The notes below the pieces were generated by a model. That model was not told the origin of the DNA. It made no database searches and was given only the letters and a program-made list of their open reading frames with translations. 33,104 nucleotides of DNA. It comes from Parcubacteria group bacterium (GTDB taxonomy: Bacteria; Patescibacteriota; Minisyncoccia; Phycocordibacterales; CALRBT01). The stretch spans positions 1 through 33,104 of the forward strand of contig CALRBT010000011.1 of NCBI GenBank assembly GCA_943354475.1. The letters run 5' to 3'. Each line of letters opens with the position of its first letter. The stretch's first letter is position 1. Shown here piece after piece: positions 13,813 to 21,238 of this stretch. A program made the position numbers and the translations under genes.

Positions 13813-13885
13813 GGTATTCCTCCTTGTTTCTACTTATAACATACAATAATTCTCGAATTTATCAAGTTTTTCTTCCAATAGTCGA

Positions 13886-13916
13886 AAACCCGCCAAGTCT
13901 TGCGACCGGCGGGTTT
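13886..13916 (-). terminator. Terminator of the 13933 gene
   Basis: AAACCCGCC (13886-13894) pairs with GGCGGGTTT (13908-13916). On the minus strand the stem ends in TTTT. Confidence 0.8.
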
Positions 13917-13932
13917 ATGGGGGGGCGAAATC

Positions 13933-14187
13933 TTAGTCACCCCAGATAGAAATTGTGGTCTTTATGAGGCCGCCGTCTTCTGCGAGGCAAACCGCAGGCT
14001 CTGAGCCCGTGGGTTGTTTCCCGAAGAGGCCTTGCTGCTTTATTCGGGCAGCTTCGATCGCCTGGAGGACTTCACAAGTCCTCACTCGAGAAGAGAAACC
14101 GCCTCCAAGGTGAATGGCTGTCCCTGCAATCACTAAGAGAAAGAGGATTGTGGCGATGGAACCTTGAGTTGTACGAGGACGCAACAT
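13933..14187 (-). CDS. Orphan membrane-anchored or secreted protein, 84 aa
   Basis: One hydrophobic helix (about residues 11-30, IATILFLLVIAGTAIHLGGG) follows a basic N-terminus (LRPRTTQGS), so it is either a signal anchor or signal peptide. The remaining 55 residues are soluble with two cysteines (RTCEVL and AVCLAE). No family recognised. GC-richer than the neighbouring yqeY. Shine-Dalgarno GGAAGG lies 6 nt before ATG. The promoter at 14224-14253 holds a perfect inverted repeat in its spacer, which suggests repressor control. Confidence 0.7.
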   Translation of the reverse strand: MLRPRTTQGSIATILFLLVIAGTAIHLGGGFSSRVRTCEVLQAIEAARIKQQGLFGKQPTGSEPAVCLAEDGGLIKTTISIWGD

Positions 14188-14223
14188 GGAGAACCTTCCA
14201 AGTTTGGGTTATATCTGGTCAGC

Positions 14224-14253
14224 ATAATACAACATAAGTCGTACTTATGTCAA
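14224..14253 (-). promoter_or_regulatory. Promoter with operator-like palindrome in the spacer
   Basis: On the minus strand TTGACA (14248-14253), an 18-bp spacer and TATTAT (14224-14229). The spacer region holds CATAAGT-CGT-ACTTATG (14233-14249), a 7-3-7 inverted repeat in the classic place for a repressor to block RNA polymerase. Confidence 0.75.
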
Positions 14254-14273
14254 TGTATAAACTTTTACTTACC

Positions 14274-14726
14274 TTAGTTCAAAATCTCCTCAACCACAGC
14301 TTTCACATCGGCGCCGTCCGCCTTGCCCTTGAGTTCTTTCATAATGGCTGACATCAGTAAGCCACTCTTTGATTTGTCAGTGATTCCAAGTTCTTCTTTT
14401 TTTTCAAGCGCAATCACTTTTATGGCAGAGCGTTCCATCATAGCTGGTAAGTAGGGCAGAAGATACCCAAGTTCTTCTTCTTCTTTGGCCGCCAAATCTT
14501 CGCGCGCGCCCGCATTAAATTGTTCAATTGAGTCTTTACGTTGTTTTGCCAAACGGGTAATAACCTTGAGCGCCTCTTCATCGGTTAATTCATCTTGGGG
14601 AGTTTTGCCGATCGCCACCAATTCATTGGTAAAGCTTGAAAGAATACCCCGTAGTACTGAGAGTTTAAGGGAGTCCTTGGCAATCATTGCTTGCTTCATT
14701 TCCTCTCGAATTTTAGTTTGTAACAT
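14274..14726 (-). CDS. yqeY: GatB/YqeY domain protein
   Basis: A 150-residue YqeY-type protein, the usual size. The N-terminal helical part (LQTKIREEMKQAMIAKDSLKLSVLRGILSSF, typical K..M.Akd..rLs.LR.i.s) and the C-terminal GatB/Yqey domain (GLLMSAIMKELKGKADGADVKAVVEEIL) are both present. The C-terminal domain resembles the tRNA-interacting tail of the amidotransferase subunit GatB. The role of stand-alone YqeY is not established. Minus strand, divergent from rmuC, AT-rich leader without Shine-Dalgarno. Confidence 0.92.
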   Translation of the reverse strand: MLQTKIREEMKQAMIAKDSLKLSVLRGILSSFTNELVAIGKTPQDELTDEEALKVITRLAKQRKDSIEQFNAGAREDLAAKEEEELGYLLPYLPAMMERSAIKVIALEKKEELGITDKSKSGLLMSAIMKELKGKADGADVKAVVEEILN

Positions 14727-14826
14727 GGATTTTTATGTTAATTTGTTGGTTTCAACTAGTATAGCACTCTTTGGTTTTAGGCTGAAACTCAAGGTGAATT
14801 ACTATTCTTCTTAATTCTAATCCCTC

Positions 14827-15945
14827 ATGTTAAAATTCTTCATTATGACTACAACTCAATTAGCCTTCATTTTACTTGGATTTCTGGTGTTCCTTGGAGC
14901 AAATCTCATCGTTATTTTTTATCTATTTAACCGTTTTTCAAAGAAGGTTACTGGTGGAGATAAAAATGACCAAGGGTTCCTGTTGATGCAAAATCAATTG
15001 AGTGACTTGGTTAAAGTGGTTGACCAGAAGATAGGAGAGACCAATAAATCAATGTCAGAGGGGATGCGTGCACAGTTTGGCGAGTCACAGAAGCTTGTGG
15101 ACCAATTTCTCCGTGAGCTCGGCAATATGACTGAGAAGGTAACCCGAATGGAAGAAACCGGAAAGCAGATGGTCTCGTTTACTGATCAACTCCAATCGCT
15201 TCAGGATATTTTAAAGAATCCCAAACAGCGCGGTATCCTCGGAGAGTATTATCTCGAGACACTACTTAAGAATATTATGGGCCCTACTGGCTATCAGATG
15301 CAGTACCCATTCCCTGACGGGACGATTGTGGATGCTGTGGTGTTTGTAAAGGATAAGATTATTCCAATTGACTCCAAGTTCTCTCTTGAAAACTACAACC
15401 GCACGATTACAGAGAAGGATCCTGTGGAAAAGGAGCGATATGAAAAACTCTTCGTGAATGATTTAAAGAACCGAATTGTTGAGACAGCAAAATATATTCA
15501 ACCAGAGCAAGGAACCATGGACTTTGCCTTTATGTTCATTCCGCACGAGGCGATTTATTACGATCTTTTGATTAACAAAATTGGTGCAGTAACGGATGAC
15601 ACAGAGAGCCTTATCCAACGTGCGGCGGGGAAATACAAGGTAATCATTGTTTCTCCAACGTCGTTCTTGGCCTACCTGCAGACAGTGCTCCAGGGACTAC
15701 GCGCAATGCAGATTGAGGAGACTGCTAAAGATATTGTGAAGCGGGTTACTGAGCTTGGTAAGCACCTAAAAAGTTATGAAGAGTATCACGGCAAGCTCGG
15801 TAATGCTTTGGGAACGGTGGTTAACCACTACAACGCCACTGGCAAGGAATTTAAGAAGATAGATAAGGATGTCATGAGGATTACCAGCGAAGCGGTTGGA
15901 ATTGAGGTGATGAGCTTGGAAGGACCGGAGAAGGCAGGGGACTAG
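14827..15945 (+). CDS. rmuC: RmuC family protein
   Basis: A 372-residue RmuC-type protein: an N-terminal membrane helix (about 11-33), a coiled-coil stretch (about 50-130), then the PD-(D/E)XK-like RmuC domain with LKNPKQRGILGEYYLETLLKN, VDAVVFVKDKIIPIDSKFSLENY and MFIPHEAIY. RmuC limits DNA inversion and rearrangement at repeats in E. coli, probably as a nuclease. Start is ambiguous between ATG 14827 and ATG 14845 (MTTTQLAF); neither has a Shine-Dalgarno. The stop is followed at once by a dispersed G-rich repeat. Confidence 0.92.
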   Translation: MLKFFIMTTTQLAFILLGFLVFLGANLIVIFYLFNRFSKKVTGGDKNDQGFLLMQNQLSDLVKVVDQKIGETNKSMSEGMRAQFGESQKLVDQFLRELGNMTEKVTRMEETGKQMVSFTDQLQSLQDILKNPKQRGILGEYYLETLLKNIMGPTGYQMQYPFPDGTIVDAVVFVKDKIIPIDSKFSLENYNRTITEKDPVEKERYEKLFVNDLKNRIVETAKYIQPEQGTMDFAFMFIPHEAIYYDLLINKIGAVTDDTESLIQRAAGKYKVIIVSPTSFLAYLQTVLQGLRAMQIEETAKDIVKRVTELGKHLKSYEEYHGKLGNALGTVVNHYNATGKEFKKIDKDVMRITSEAVGIEVMSLEGPEKAGD

Positions 15946-15984
15946 GGAAAAGGGTATAGGGGTTAGGTGATAGGGACTAGGTGG
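15946..15984 (+). repeat. Dispersed G-rich repeat GGAAAAGGGTATAGGG
   Basis: Begins directly after the rmuC stop. Its first 28 positions from 15947 match 21136-21163 at 26 of 28 by hand alignment. The units resemble TATAGGG, GTTAGG and GATAGGG. No coding capacity. Confidence 0.65.
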
Positions 15985-15999
15985 AACAAAGTAAAGCCC

Positions 16000-16022
16000 C
16001 AGCACAGGCCGTAGGCCTGTGC
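16000..16022. repeat. AGCACAGGCC/GGCCTGTGCT hairpin
   Basis: Ten-base arms around GTA. The AGGCC/GGCCT core and following GCTGAC match the hairpin at 1-25. No T tract, so it is probably not a simple terminator. Confidence 0.6.
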
Positions 16023-16113
16023 TGACTGGTTTCTCCTTATAACTTACACTCTAAAACCAATCATCTAGATTTGCTCTTGCAATTCTTCGGCTTTTAGGTA
16101 AAATAGTGGAACT

Positions 16114-16524
16114 ATGGCTAAATTGGCATCACCAGAGAAAGATATTGTAAAAAAGCCGGTAGCCGCTAAGGTGGTTAAAAAGGCTGTTTCTTCTGTATCA
16201 GAAGCTAGTGAAATCGCTGTAATTGCAACCGGTGGAAAGCAGTACACCGTGACTCCAGGACAGACACTCAAGATTGAAAAGCTCTCAGGTGAGTTTAAGG
16301 TGGGCGACGCTATTGTTTTTGACAAGGTTTTGTTGGTTGATAATGGATCGGATACCACTATCGGAACTCCTTACATCAAAGGTGCAGAGGTCAAGGCAAC
16401 TTTTCAAGGTGCTGGCCGAGCTGCAAAACTCCTCGTGATGAAATACAAGCAAAAAAGCCGATATCTCAAGACCAATGGACACCGACAACCATTTTTTACT
16501 GTTAAAATTGAGTCTTTCAAATAA
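16114..16524 (+). CDS. rplU: Ribosomal protein L21 with N-terminal extension
   Basis: Large-subunit protein bL21, which binds 23S rRNA. The L21 domain starts at about residue 37 (IAVIATGGKQYTVTPGQ) and includes VGDAIVFDKVLLV and the C-terminal YKQKSRYLKTNGHRQPFFTVKIES. About 35 extra Lys/Ala-rich residues precede it, compared with a typical 103-residue L21. The first ATG gives this extension, and no later in-frame ATG precedes the conserved domain. rpmA (L27), its usual operon partner, is 9 kb away on the other strand. Confidence 0.95.
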   Translation: MAKLASPEKDIVKKPVAAKVVKKAVSSVSEASEIAVIATGGKQYTVTPGQTLKIEKLSGEFKVGDAIVFDKVLLVDNGSDTTIGTPYIKGAEVKATFQGAGRAAKLLVMKYKQKSRYLKTNGHRQPFFTVKIESFK

Positions 16525-16526
16525 AC

Positions 16527-16568
16527 ACAAAAACAAAACCCTGCTGAAAAGCAGGGTTTTGTTTTTGT
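16527..16568 (+). terminator. Terminator of rplU
   Basis: A 19-bp stem (16527-16545 with 16550-16568), a GAAA tetraloop and TTTTGTTTTTGT in the right arm. Confidence 0.92.
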
Positions 16569-16615
16569 CTTATTTTTGCTAGTATCATCCTGGATGTGGA
16601 ATTGGAGGAAAGAGA

Positions 16616-16813
16616 ATGACGACCACAAATTTTTTGCTTGCCTTTGCCTCGCTCATTATTTTTGGTTATATGAAATACATAAAACGATTTGATAATGTTT
16701 TTCCAACTGAGATTAGTCTTCAAGATTTAAATAAATTGGAGCACTGGATGATTCATGTGAGGACAGCAATCATTGTGTTACTTGTAGTAATTGTAAAAAT
16801 ATTTTTCTTATAA
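16616..16813 (+). CDS. Small membrane protein, 65 aa
   Basis: Two hydrophobic segments, residues about 5-20 (NFLLAFASLIIFGYM) and 49-65 (RTAIIVLLVVIVKIFFL), joined by a polar linker. No family recognised. It has a clear Shine-Dalgarno (GGAGGAA) before ATG, unusual among the AT-rich genes here, and a stem-loop right after the stop. AT-rich codon use, unlike the GC-rich orphans. Confidence 0.6.
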   Translation: MTTTNFLLAFASLIIFGYMKYIKRFDNVFPTEISLQDLNKLEHWMIHVRTAIIVLLVVIVKIFFL

Positions 16814-16844
16814 CACTCTCGATCACTAAAAAGTCGAGAGTGTT
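16812..16844 (+). terminator. Stem-loop after the 65-aa gene
   Basis: AACACTCTCGA (16812-16822) pairs with TCGAGAGTGTT (16834-16844). The T tract is weak (AATTAATTTT), so termination is likely but not certain. Confidence 0.6.
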
Positions 16845-16882
16845 AATTAATTTTAGGAATCTTAATTTTTTGAATTTTAACG

Positions 16883-16912
16883 AAAAATGCCGCGTCCACG
16901 GGGGAAGCGGCA
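16883..16912 (-). terminator. Minus-strand terminator without an annotated gene
   Basis: TGCCGC (16888-16893) pairs with GCGGCA (16907-16912). On the minus strand it is followed by TTTTT. It implies transcription on the minus strand through 16913-17144, downstream of recR. Confidence 0.65.
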
Positions 16913-17007
16913 AGTTTGTCGGGAGTGTACACCACCTTCTATGGGGAGATGCACACTTACGGGCGATGGGTTACTCGAGTAGTATCTAGATTCCTCTCGG
17001 GAGATTT

Positions 17008-17124
17008 TCATTTTGGACGATAGCCAAAACTATCTCCGTGCATAATCGCGATCCATGTCGGCGATGGGATGATAAACTGCATATCACACCGTGCGCACTG
17101 GAATTCTAGACGCTCTCCACTCAA
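17008..17124 (-). CDS. Possible short zinc-knuckle-like ORF after recR
   Basis: On the minus strand an open frame after recR can be read from TTG at 17124 (or ATG at 17082) to TGA at 17008, ending LEFQCARCDMQFIIPSP… GYRPK. The CxxC pair and following residues resemble half of a zinc ribbon, but the second Cys pair is missing. An ATG overlapping the stop opens another 44-residue frame towards the terminator at 16883-16912. Either a short real gene, a decayed GC-rich cassette, or chance. The remainder of 16845-17144 shows nothing else. Confidence 0.25.
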   Translation of the reverse strand: MSGERLEFQCARCDMQFIIPSPTWIAIMHGDSFGYRPK

Positions 17125-17144
17125 GATTCTACCCCAAGAACCCT

Positions 17145-17771
17145 TTACTGTCTATTTTTCAACGCATTTTTTATGGTATCGGTATCGGAGTATTCAAGCT
17201 CGGTACCTGTAGCCAAGCCTCTCCCGAGCATTGAGATTTTAATGTCATTCATAAGCGCAATAGGTCCAAGAAATCCATTTAAGTAGTCGAGTGTATTCTC
17301 ACCTTCGGTTGTGGCGCTAATCGCAAGAATAATCTCCTTAAGTTTTGGATTATTACCTGCAATTTTTTGATTAACTAACGTAAGAAGTTCATTCGCTCTG
17401 ATTTTATCTTGAGGAACTTTTTCGAGAATAGGGAGAGATCCACCTAGAACAAAGTAGAAACCATTATAAACCTTACTTTTCTCTACCGTTTCAAGATCGA
17501 CATCTTTTTCAACAACCATCAAAAGTGTTCCATCACGATTTTTATCTGAACAAATAGTGCAACGTGTTCGTTCGATTTTACCAAGAGGGAAGTAGCGCTT
17601 GCAGTCCTGGCACTGCGCAATTTGTTTCTGCAGGTCGAGAAGTGCGCTCGTTAACTCTTCAATAAAGCGATGGTTTCGAGTGAGGAGGAAATAGACAAAA
17701 CGCTTGGCTTGCCTCGGACCAATGCCTGGGAATTCTCTGAAGTATTCAGTTAGTCGAGATATGGAATCCAC
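17145..17771 (-). CDS. recR: Recombination protein RecR
   Basis: A 208-residue RecR, normal length (about 200). It acts with RecO (and RecF) to load RecA at gaps. An N-terminal helix-hairpin-helix (YFREFPGIGPRQAKRFVYFLL, about 10-30), a Cys4 zinc finger (CQDCKRYF…RTRCTIC, about 54-74) and a Toprim domain (LLMVVEKDVDLETVEKS, about 82-98, with later ISATTEGENTLDYL) are all present. The start is GTG (GTG GAT TCC), without Shine-Dalgarno. dnaB lies 37 bp upstream on the same strand, so the two are probably co-transcribed. Confidence 0.95.
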   Translation of the reverse strand: MDSISRLTEYFREFPGIGPRQAKRFVYFLLTRNHRFIEELTSALLDLQKQIAQCQDCKRYFPLGKIERTRCTICSDKNRDGTLLMVVEKDVDLETVEKSKVYNGFYFVLGGSLPILEKVPQDKIRANELLTLVNQKIAGNNPKLKEIILAISATTEGENTLDYLNGFLGPIALMNDIKISMLGRGLATGTELEYSDTDTIKNALKNRQ

Positions 17772-17808
17772 AAAAGTTAAAAAATTCTCTGCTCTCTATC
17801 TGGTTTGT

Positions 17809-19179
17809 TTAAAACGAATCGAGTGCTCCAAAGTCACTCTTCTCAATACTGAGGAAAGTAGCTTTACGATCATCAAAGAAGAGTTCGACTTTGCCAGTGG
17901 CACCGTTACGATGCTTTTCGATCAAGATTTCAGCAATGTTTGGTCTACCAGTATCTTCTTTGTACTTGTCTTCACGGTGAATAAACATTACCACGTCGGC
18001 GTCCTGCTCGATGGAGCCTGAATCACGAAGGTCAGAGAGGCGAGGCTTACCACCACGCTGTTCTACCGCACGAGAGAGCTGTGAGAGTGCAAGGACAGGC
18101 ACATCGAGCTCACGAGCGAGCGTTTTGAGCGAGCGGGAAATTTCGGTAACCTGTTGGACCATCGATTCGACGTTACGTGCTTGATGGGGGACCATTAGCT
18201 GGAGGTAATCAACAACAATAAGTCCCAGCCCTCGCTCGTTCTTGAGACGTCTGGCCACGGCGCGCATCTTGAGGAAGTTGTTGCCAGGTTGATCATCAAT
18301 AAAGATTGGTGCTTTGGAGAGCTTATCGAGTGAATCACGAACGCGGGCAAACTCCTCATCTAGTTTGAGATTACCAGTACGCAAACTCCACGCATCCACA
18401 CGCGATGCGGCGGCAAGCATTCGGTCGGTGAGTTGTTGCGAGGACATCTCGAGTGAGAAGATACCAACTGGAATATTGTGCACAGTTGCTGCTTGCCGCG
18501 CGATATCAAGTGCAAGTGAAGTCTTACCCATTGAAGGGCGAGCCGCCAGAATAATAAGGTCAGATTTTTGAAGTCCCGAGAGTTTTTCGTCGAGTGCTTT
18601 AAATCCGGTCGGCACGCCACGGAGGGTATCTTTGGTTTGATGGAGCATTTCCATTCGCTCCCAAGCTTCACCGAGAATGTCCTTTAGTTCTACGAACTTA
18701 TGGATTGATGAGGTGTTGGTCGCCTCGTAAATTTTCTTCTGCGCTTTGTCCAAAAGTTCTTCAACCAGTTCTTCTTCATCATAACCGAGTCCTGAAATGT
18801 ATTCTGCCGCACCAATTAGATTGCGAAGCATGAATTTATTATGAATCAAATCGCCGTAGTGGCGGATGTGGGATGAAGAGGGGACGGAGTTTACTAGCTC
18901 TCCGAGATAGCTCGCTCCACCAGCAAGGTCGAGCTGGTTCTTTTCTTTAAGTCTCGATGAGAGCGTGAGGAGGTCAATTGGGTCGCCTTTACCCACCAAT
19001 TCAAACATTGTTTTATAAATCACACGGTGCTTGTCGGCATAGAATGTATCGGGAGTAATCAGGTCGATAATTTCATTGAGTGCATCGGGACGAATAAGAA
19101 TCGAACCAAGAAGTGCTTTCTCTCCATCAATATTTTGTGGAGGAACTTTTAGAGAATTGTAGCCAGTTTTAGTCGCCAT
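17809..19179 (-). CDS. dnaB: Replicative DNA helicase DnaB
   Basis: A 456-residue hexameric 5'-3' helicase that unwinds the replication fork. The N-terminal domain (PPQNIDGEKALLGSILIRPDAL) is followed by a linker and the RecA-like motor: Walker A ARPSMGKTS (about 213-221), Walker B-like LGLIVVDYLQLM (about 315-326), and the DnaB motif LSQLSRAVEQRGGKPRLSDLRDSGSIEQDAD. The C-terminal EILIEKHRNGATGKVELFF is typical. No intein. Upstream of recR on the same strand. Confidence 0.97.
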   Translation of the reverse strand: MATKTGYNSLKVPPQNIDGEKALLGSILIRPDALNEIIDLITPDTFYADKHRVIYKTMFELVGKGDPIDLLTLSSRLKEKNQLDLAGGASYLGELVNSVPSSSHIRHYGDLIHNKFMLRNLIGAAEYISGLGYDEEELVEELLDKAQKKIYEATNTSSIHKFVELKDILGEAWERMEMLHQTKDTLRGVPTGFKALDEKLSGLQKSDLIILAARPSMGKTSLALDIARQAATVHNIPVGIFSLEMSSQQLTDRMLAAASRVDAWSLRTGNLKLDEEFARVRDSLDKLSKAPIFIDDQPGNNFLKMRAVARRLKNERGLGLIVVDYLQLMVPHQARNVESMVQQVTEISRSLKTLARELDVPVLALSQLSRAVEQRGGKPRLSDLRDSGSIEQDADVVMFIHREDKYKEDTGRPNIAEILIEKHRNGATGKVELFFDDRKATFLSIEKSDFGALDSF

Positions 19180-19303
19180 AGCTCCATCATTCTATCACAG
19201 TCGAAATTGGTCGTGGAAGTAGGGCGATAGGTCATTTGTAGGCACAAGCTGTTAAAAAGATGTGTACAAAATATCAGACCACATAATCTAGGTTACAAAT
19301 AGC

Positions 19304-19335
19304 AAAACCGTCGAAACGGCTCTGCCATTCGACGG
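19304..19335 (-). terminator. Terminator of the 19337 gene
   Basis: CCGTCGAA (19308-19315) pairs with TTCGACGG (19328-19335), then TTTT on the minus strand. It starts 1 nt after the stop codon. Confidence 0.8.
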
Positions 19336-19336
19336 G

Positions 19337-19660
19337 TTATTCGGTCTTTGGAGCTGGTGATTTGCGCCCAGCCTCGACGCCTGCCATGAATATCTTGAGT
19401 AGAAATGGTTCTGCTCCAGCCTCCACCTCATCTTTCTTGCTGAAAGGTAATAGCATGTGTGCCTCCAGAGCTAATTGAAGAACTGCCCTAAGAGCGGCTT
19501 CCTCTGGATTCTCTTCGTTGAACGGGATAACCTCAGTGACTTCAAAGCCGCTCCCTGGAATTTCGAGGTCTCGCTCAGCTTCAGTTCTGTTGTTGGCGCC
19601 GAGAAGTGCGAGGCTAAATCTACCAGTTTCTTTGTCCCTCGATATGACGATTGCGGACAT
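19337..19660 (-). CDS. Orphan cytoplasmic protein, 107 aa
   Basis: An acidic, soluble protein with no signal or membrane segment. The first half looks beta-rich (MSAIVISRDKETGRFSLALLG), the second helical (EEAALRAVLQLALEAHMLLPF). No family recognised. GC-richer than dnaB and cysS on either side. Shine-Dalgarno GGAAGGAG before ATG. The leader also contains a full anti-SD match (AGGAGGTGA) partly hidden in an AGGTGA/TCACCT stem at 19688-19705. It has its own promoter and terminator. Confidence 0.7.
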   Translation of the reverse strand: MSAIVISRDKETGRFSLALLGANNRTEAERDLEIPGSGFEVTEVIPFNEENPEEAALRAVLQLALEAHMLLPFSKKDEVEAGAEPFLLKIFMAGVEAGRKSPAPKTE

Positions 19661-19713
19661 CAGGCATCTCCTTCCGTTGGTGGAATTAGGTGAGTGAAAT
19701 CACCTCCTCAACA

Positions 19714-19742
19714 AAATTACATACTATTTAATAGATTGTCAA
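19714..19742 (-). promoter_or_regulatory. Promoter of the 19337 gene
   Basis: On the minus strand TTGACA (19737-19742), a 17-bp spacer and a weak -10 (TAATTT, 19714-19719). Confidence 0.6.
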
Positions 19743-19755
19743 GTTTTTGGTGAAA

Positions 19756-21135
19756 CTATTTCTTCGAAATCTTTGGACCATCAGGGGTGTCTTCTACACG
19801 GAAGCCGAGCTCGCTAATTTCCGAGCGGAGCCCATCTGCAAGGTTGAAGTTGTCTTTGGAACGTGCGATTTCCCGCTCCTCCACAAGGTTTTGAATTTTT
19901 TGCGGGATCTCCACTTTTGTAAGGGAAGAGAGATTTAGTTCAAGTACTCGGTCAAAATCAAGGAGAGTCGATCGTTTGTCTTCATTACTTAGTTCTGCAT
20001 CGTTTAATACTTGATAAAAAAGTGCAAGCGCCTTTGGGGTGTCGAGGTCATCATTGATTGCATTCAGGAATGTCTGTTGTAAATCTTCATCTACTTCACC
20101 CTCGGTAGTACCAAGTTCAAGAAATTTGTGTTTGAGCTTTTGGTAGGAATTTTCTGCTCCCGTCATTGCATCGTCGCTGTAGTTCATTGGGGTGGAGTAG
20201 TGTGCACCAAGAAGCCAGAGGCGATAGGCGAGTGGCTCAACTCCATTATCAATCAAAGTTTGAAGCCGTAGGAAATTTTCGCCAGACTTTGCCATCTTGC
20301 CACCTTCAATATTAACAAAAGCGCCATGAAGCCAATAATGTGCGTAGGGTTTACTGGTGGCACCTTCGGATTGGGCGATTTCATTGTTATGGTGGACAGG
20401 AATATGGTCGATACCACCAGTGTGGACATCAAAGGTTTCGCCGAGATATTTCATCGACATCGCTGAACATTCTATGTGCCAGCCGGGGTAGCCCTTGCCC
20501 CAAGGAGATTCCCATTCTTGCTCGTGTTTGCCTTCTCCTTGAAAGAATTTCCAAAGTGCGAAGTCGGTCGGATTTCTTTTTTCTGTATTAACATCAATAC
20601 GTGCGCCTTCCCGCAAGCCTTTGATATCAATGTTTCCGAGTTTACCGTACTGTGGAAACTTGGCAGTATCAAAGTAAACACCGTCAGAAGTTTGATAAGT
20701 AAAGCCCTTAGCTTCTAACTTTTTAATCAGCTCAATTTGCTCTGGGATGTGATCAGTTGCCTTTGGATATGTTGTCTCACTTGTTAGAAAATTTAATTTT
20801 TTTAGGTCATCAAAAAAAGCATCGGTATAGAATTGTGCAATTTCTTTTACACTTTTACCTTCACGTTTTGCCCCTTTCTCCATTTTGTCTTCGCCTTCAT
20901 CAGCATCAGTCACCAAATGTCCAACATCGGTAATGTTCATTACCTGTTTAACTTTTAGTCCATTGTATTCAAACATACGTCTCAATGTATCAGCTAATAT
21001 GAATGACCGAAGATTTCCAATGTGGGCAAAGTTGTAGACCGTCGGTCCACAGTTGTACATCGAAACATGACCTGGTACGAGAGGTTTGAACGTTTCTTTT
21101 TTGTCAGTGAGGGTGTTGTGAAGAAAGATTTCCAT
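19756..21135 (-). CDS. cysS: Cysteinyl-tRNA synthetase
   Basis: A 459-residue class I enzyme charging tRNA-Cys. The zinc ligand Cys29 sits in MYNCGPTVY, the HIGH signature is FAHIGNLRSF (about 36-45), WHIECSAM and GGIDHIPVHHNNEIAQSE supply the remaining zinc/active-site residues, and the KMSKS loop reads KMAKSGENF. The C-terminal DALR-like helical domain ends in REIARSKDNFNLADGLRSEI, the expected tail. Length is normal. The start codon abuts a dispersed G-rich repeat (21136). Confidence 0.97.
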   Translation of the reverse strand: MEIFLHNTLTDKKETFKPLVPGHVSMYNCGPTVYNFAHIGNLRSFILADTLRRMFEYNGLKVKQVMNITDVGHLVTDADEGEDKMEKGAKREGKSVKEIAQFYTDAFFDDLKKLNFLTSETTYPKATDHIPEQIELIKKLEAKGFTYQTSDGVYFDTAKFPQYGKLGNIDIKGLREGARIDVNTEKRNPTDFALWKFFQGEGKHEQEWESPWGKGYPGWHIECSAMSMKYLGETFDVHTGGIDHIPVHHNNEIAQSEGATSKPYAHYWLHGAFVNIEGGKMAKSGENFLRLQTLIDNGVEPLAYRLWLLGAHYSTPMNYSDDAMTGAENSYQKLKHKFLELGTTEGEVDEDLQQTFLNAINDDLDTPKALALFYQVLNDAELSNEDKRSTLLDFDRVLELNLSSLTKVEIPQKIQNLVEEREIARSKDNFNLADGLRSEISELGFRVEDTPDGPKISKK

Positions 21136-21237
21136 GGAAAAGGGTATAGGGTTTAGGGGATAGAGAATATGGAATAAGGATTTTAGATTACAGATTTTGG
21201 TCTTGCTATAACCTAGCCCCTATAACCTAAACCCTAA
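21136..21237. repeat. Facing pair of dispersed G-rich repeats
   Basis: 21136-21165 reads GGAAAAGGGTATAGGG then TTTAGGGGATAGAG. 21205-21237 carries the inverse type (CTATAACC, CCCCTATAACC, TAAACCCTA). Both arms share TAGGGTTTAGG when compared on one strand, so the intergenic region between cysS and corA can form a loose cruciform. The first arm matches the repeat after rmuC. Confidence 0.65.
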
Positions 21238-21238
21238 A

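Noticed and set aside
21136-21237. CRISPR array or telomere repeats at the G-rich repeat
   Set aside because: Units are degenerate, without regular spacers, and only one or two units long. No cas genes are seen.
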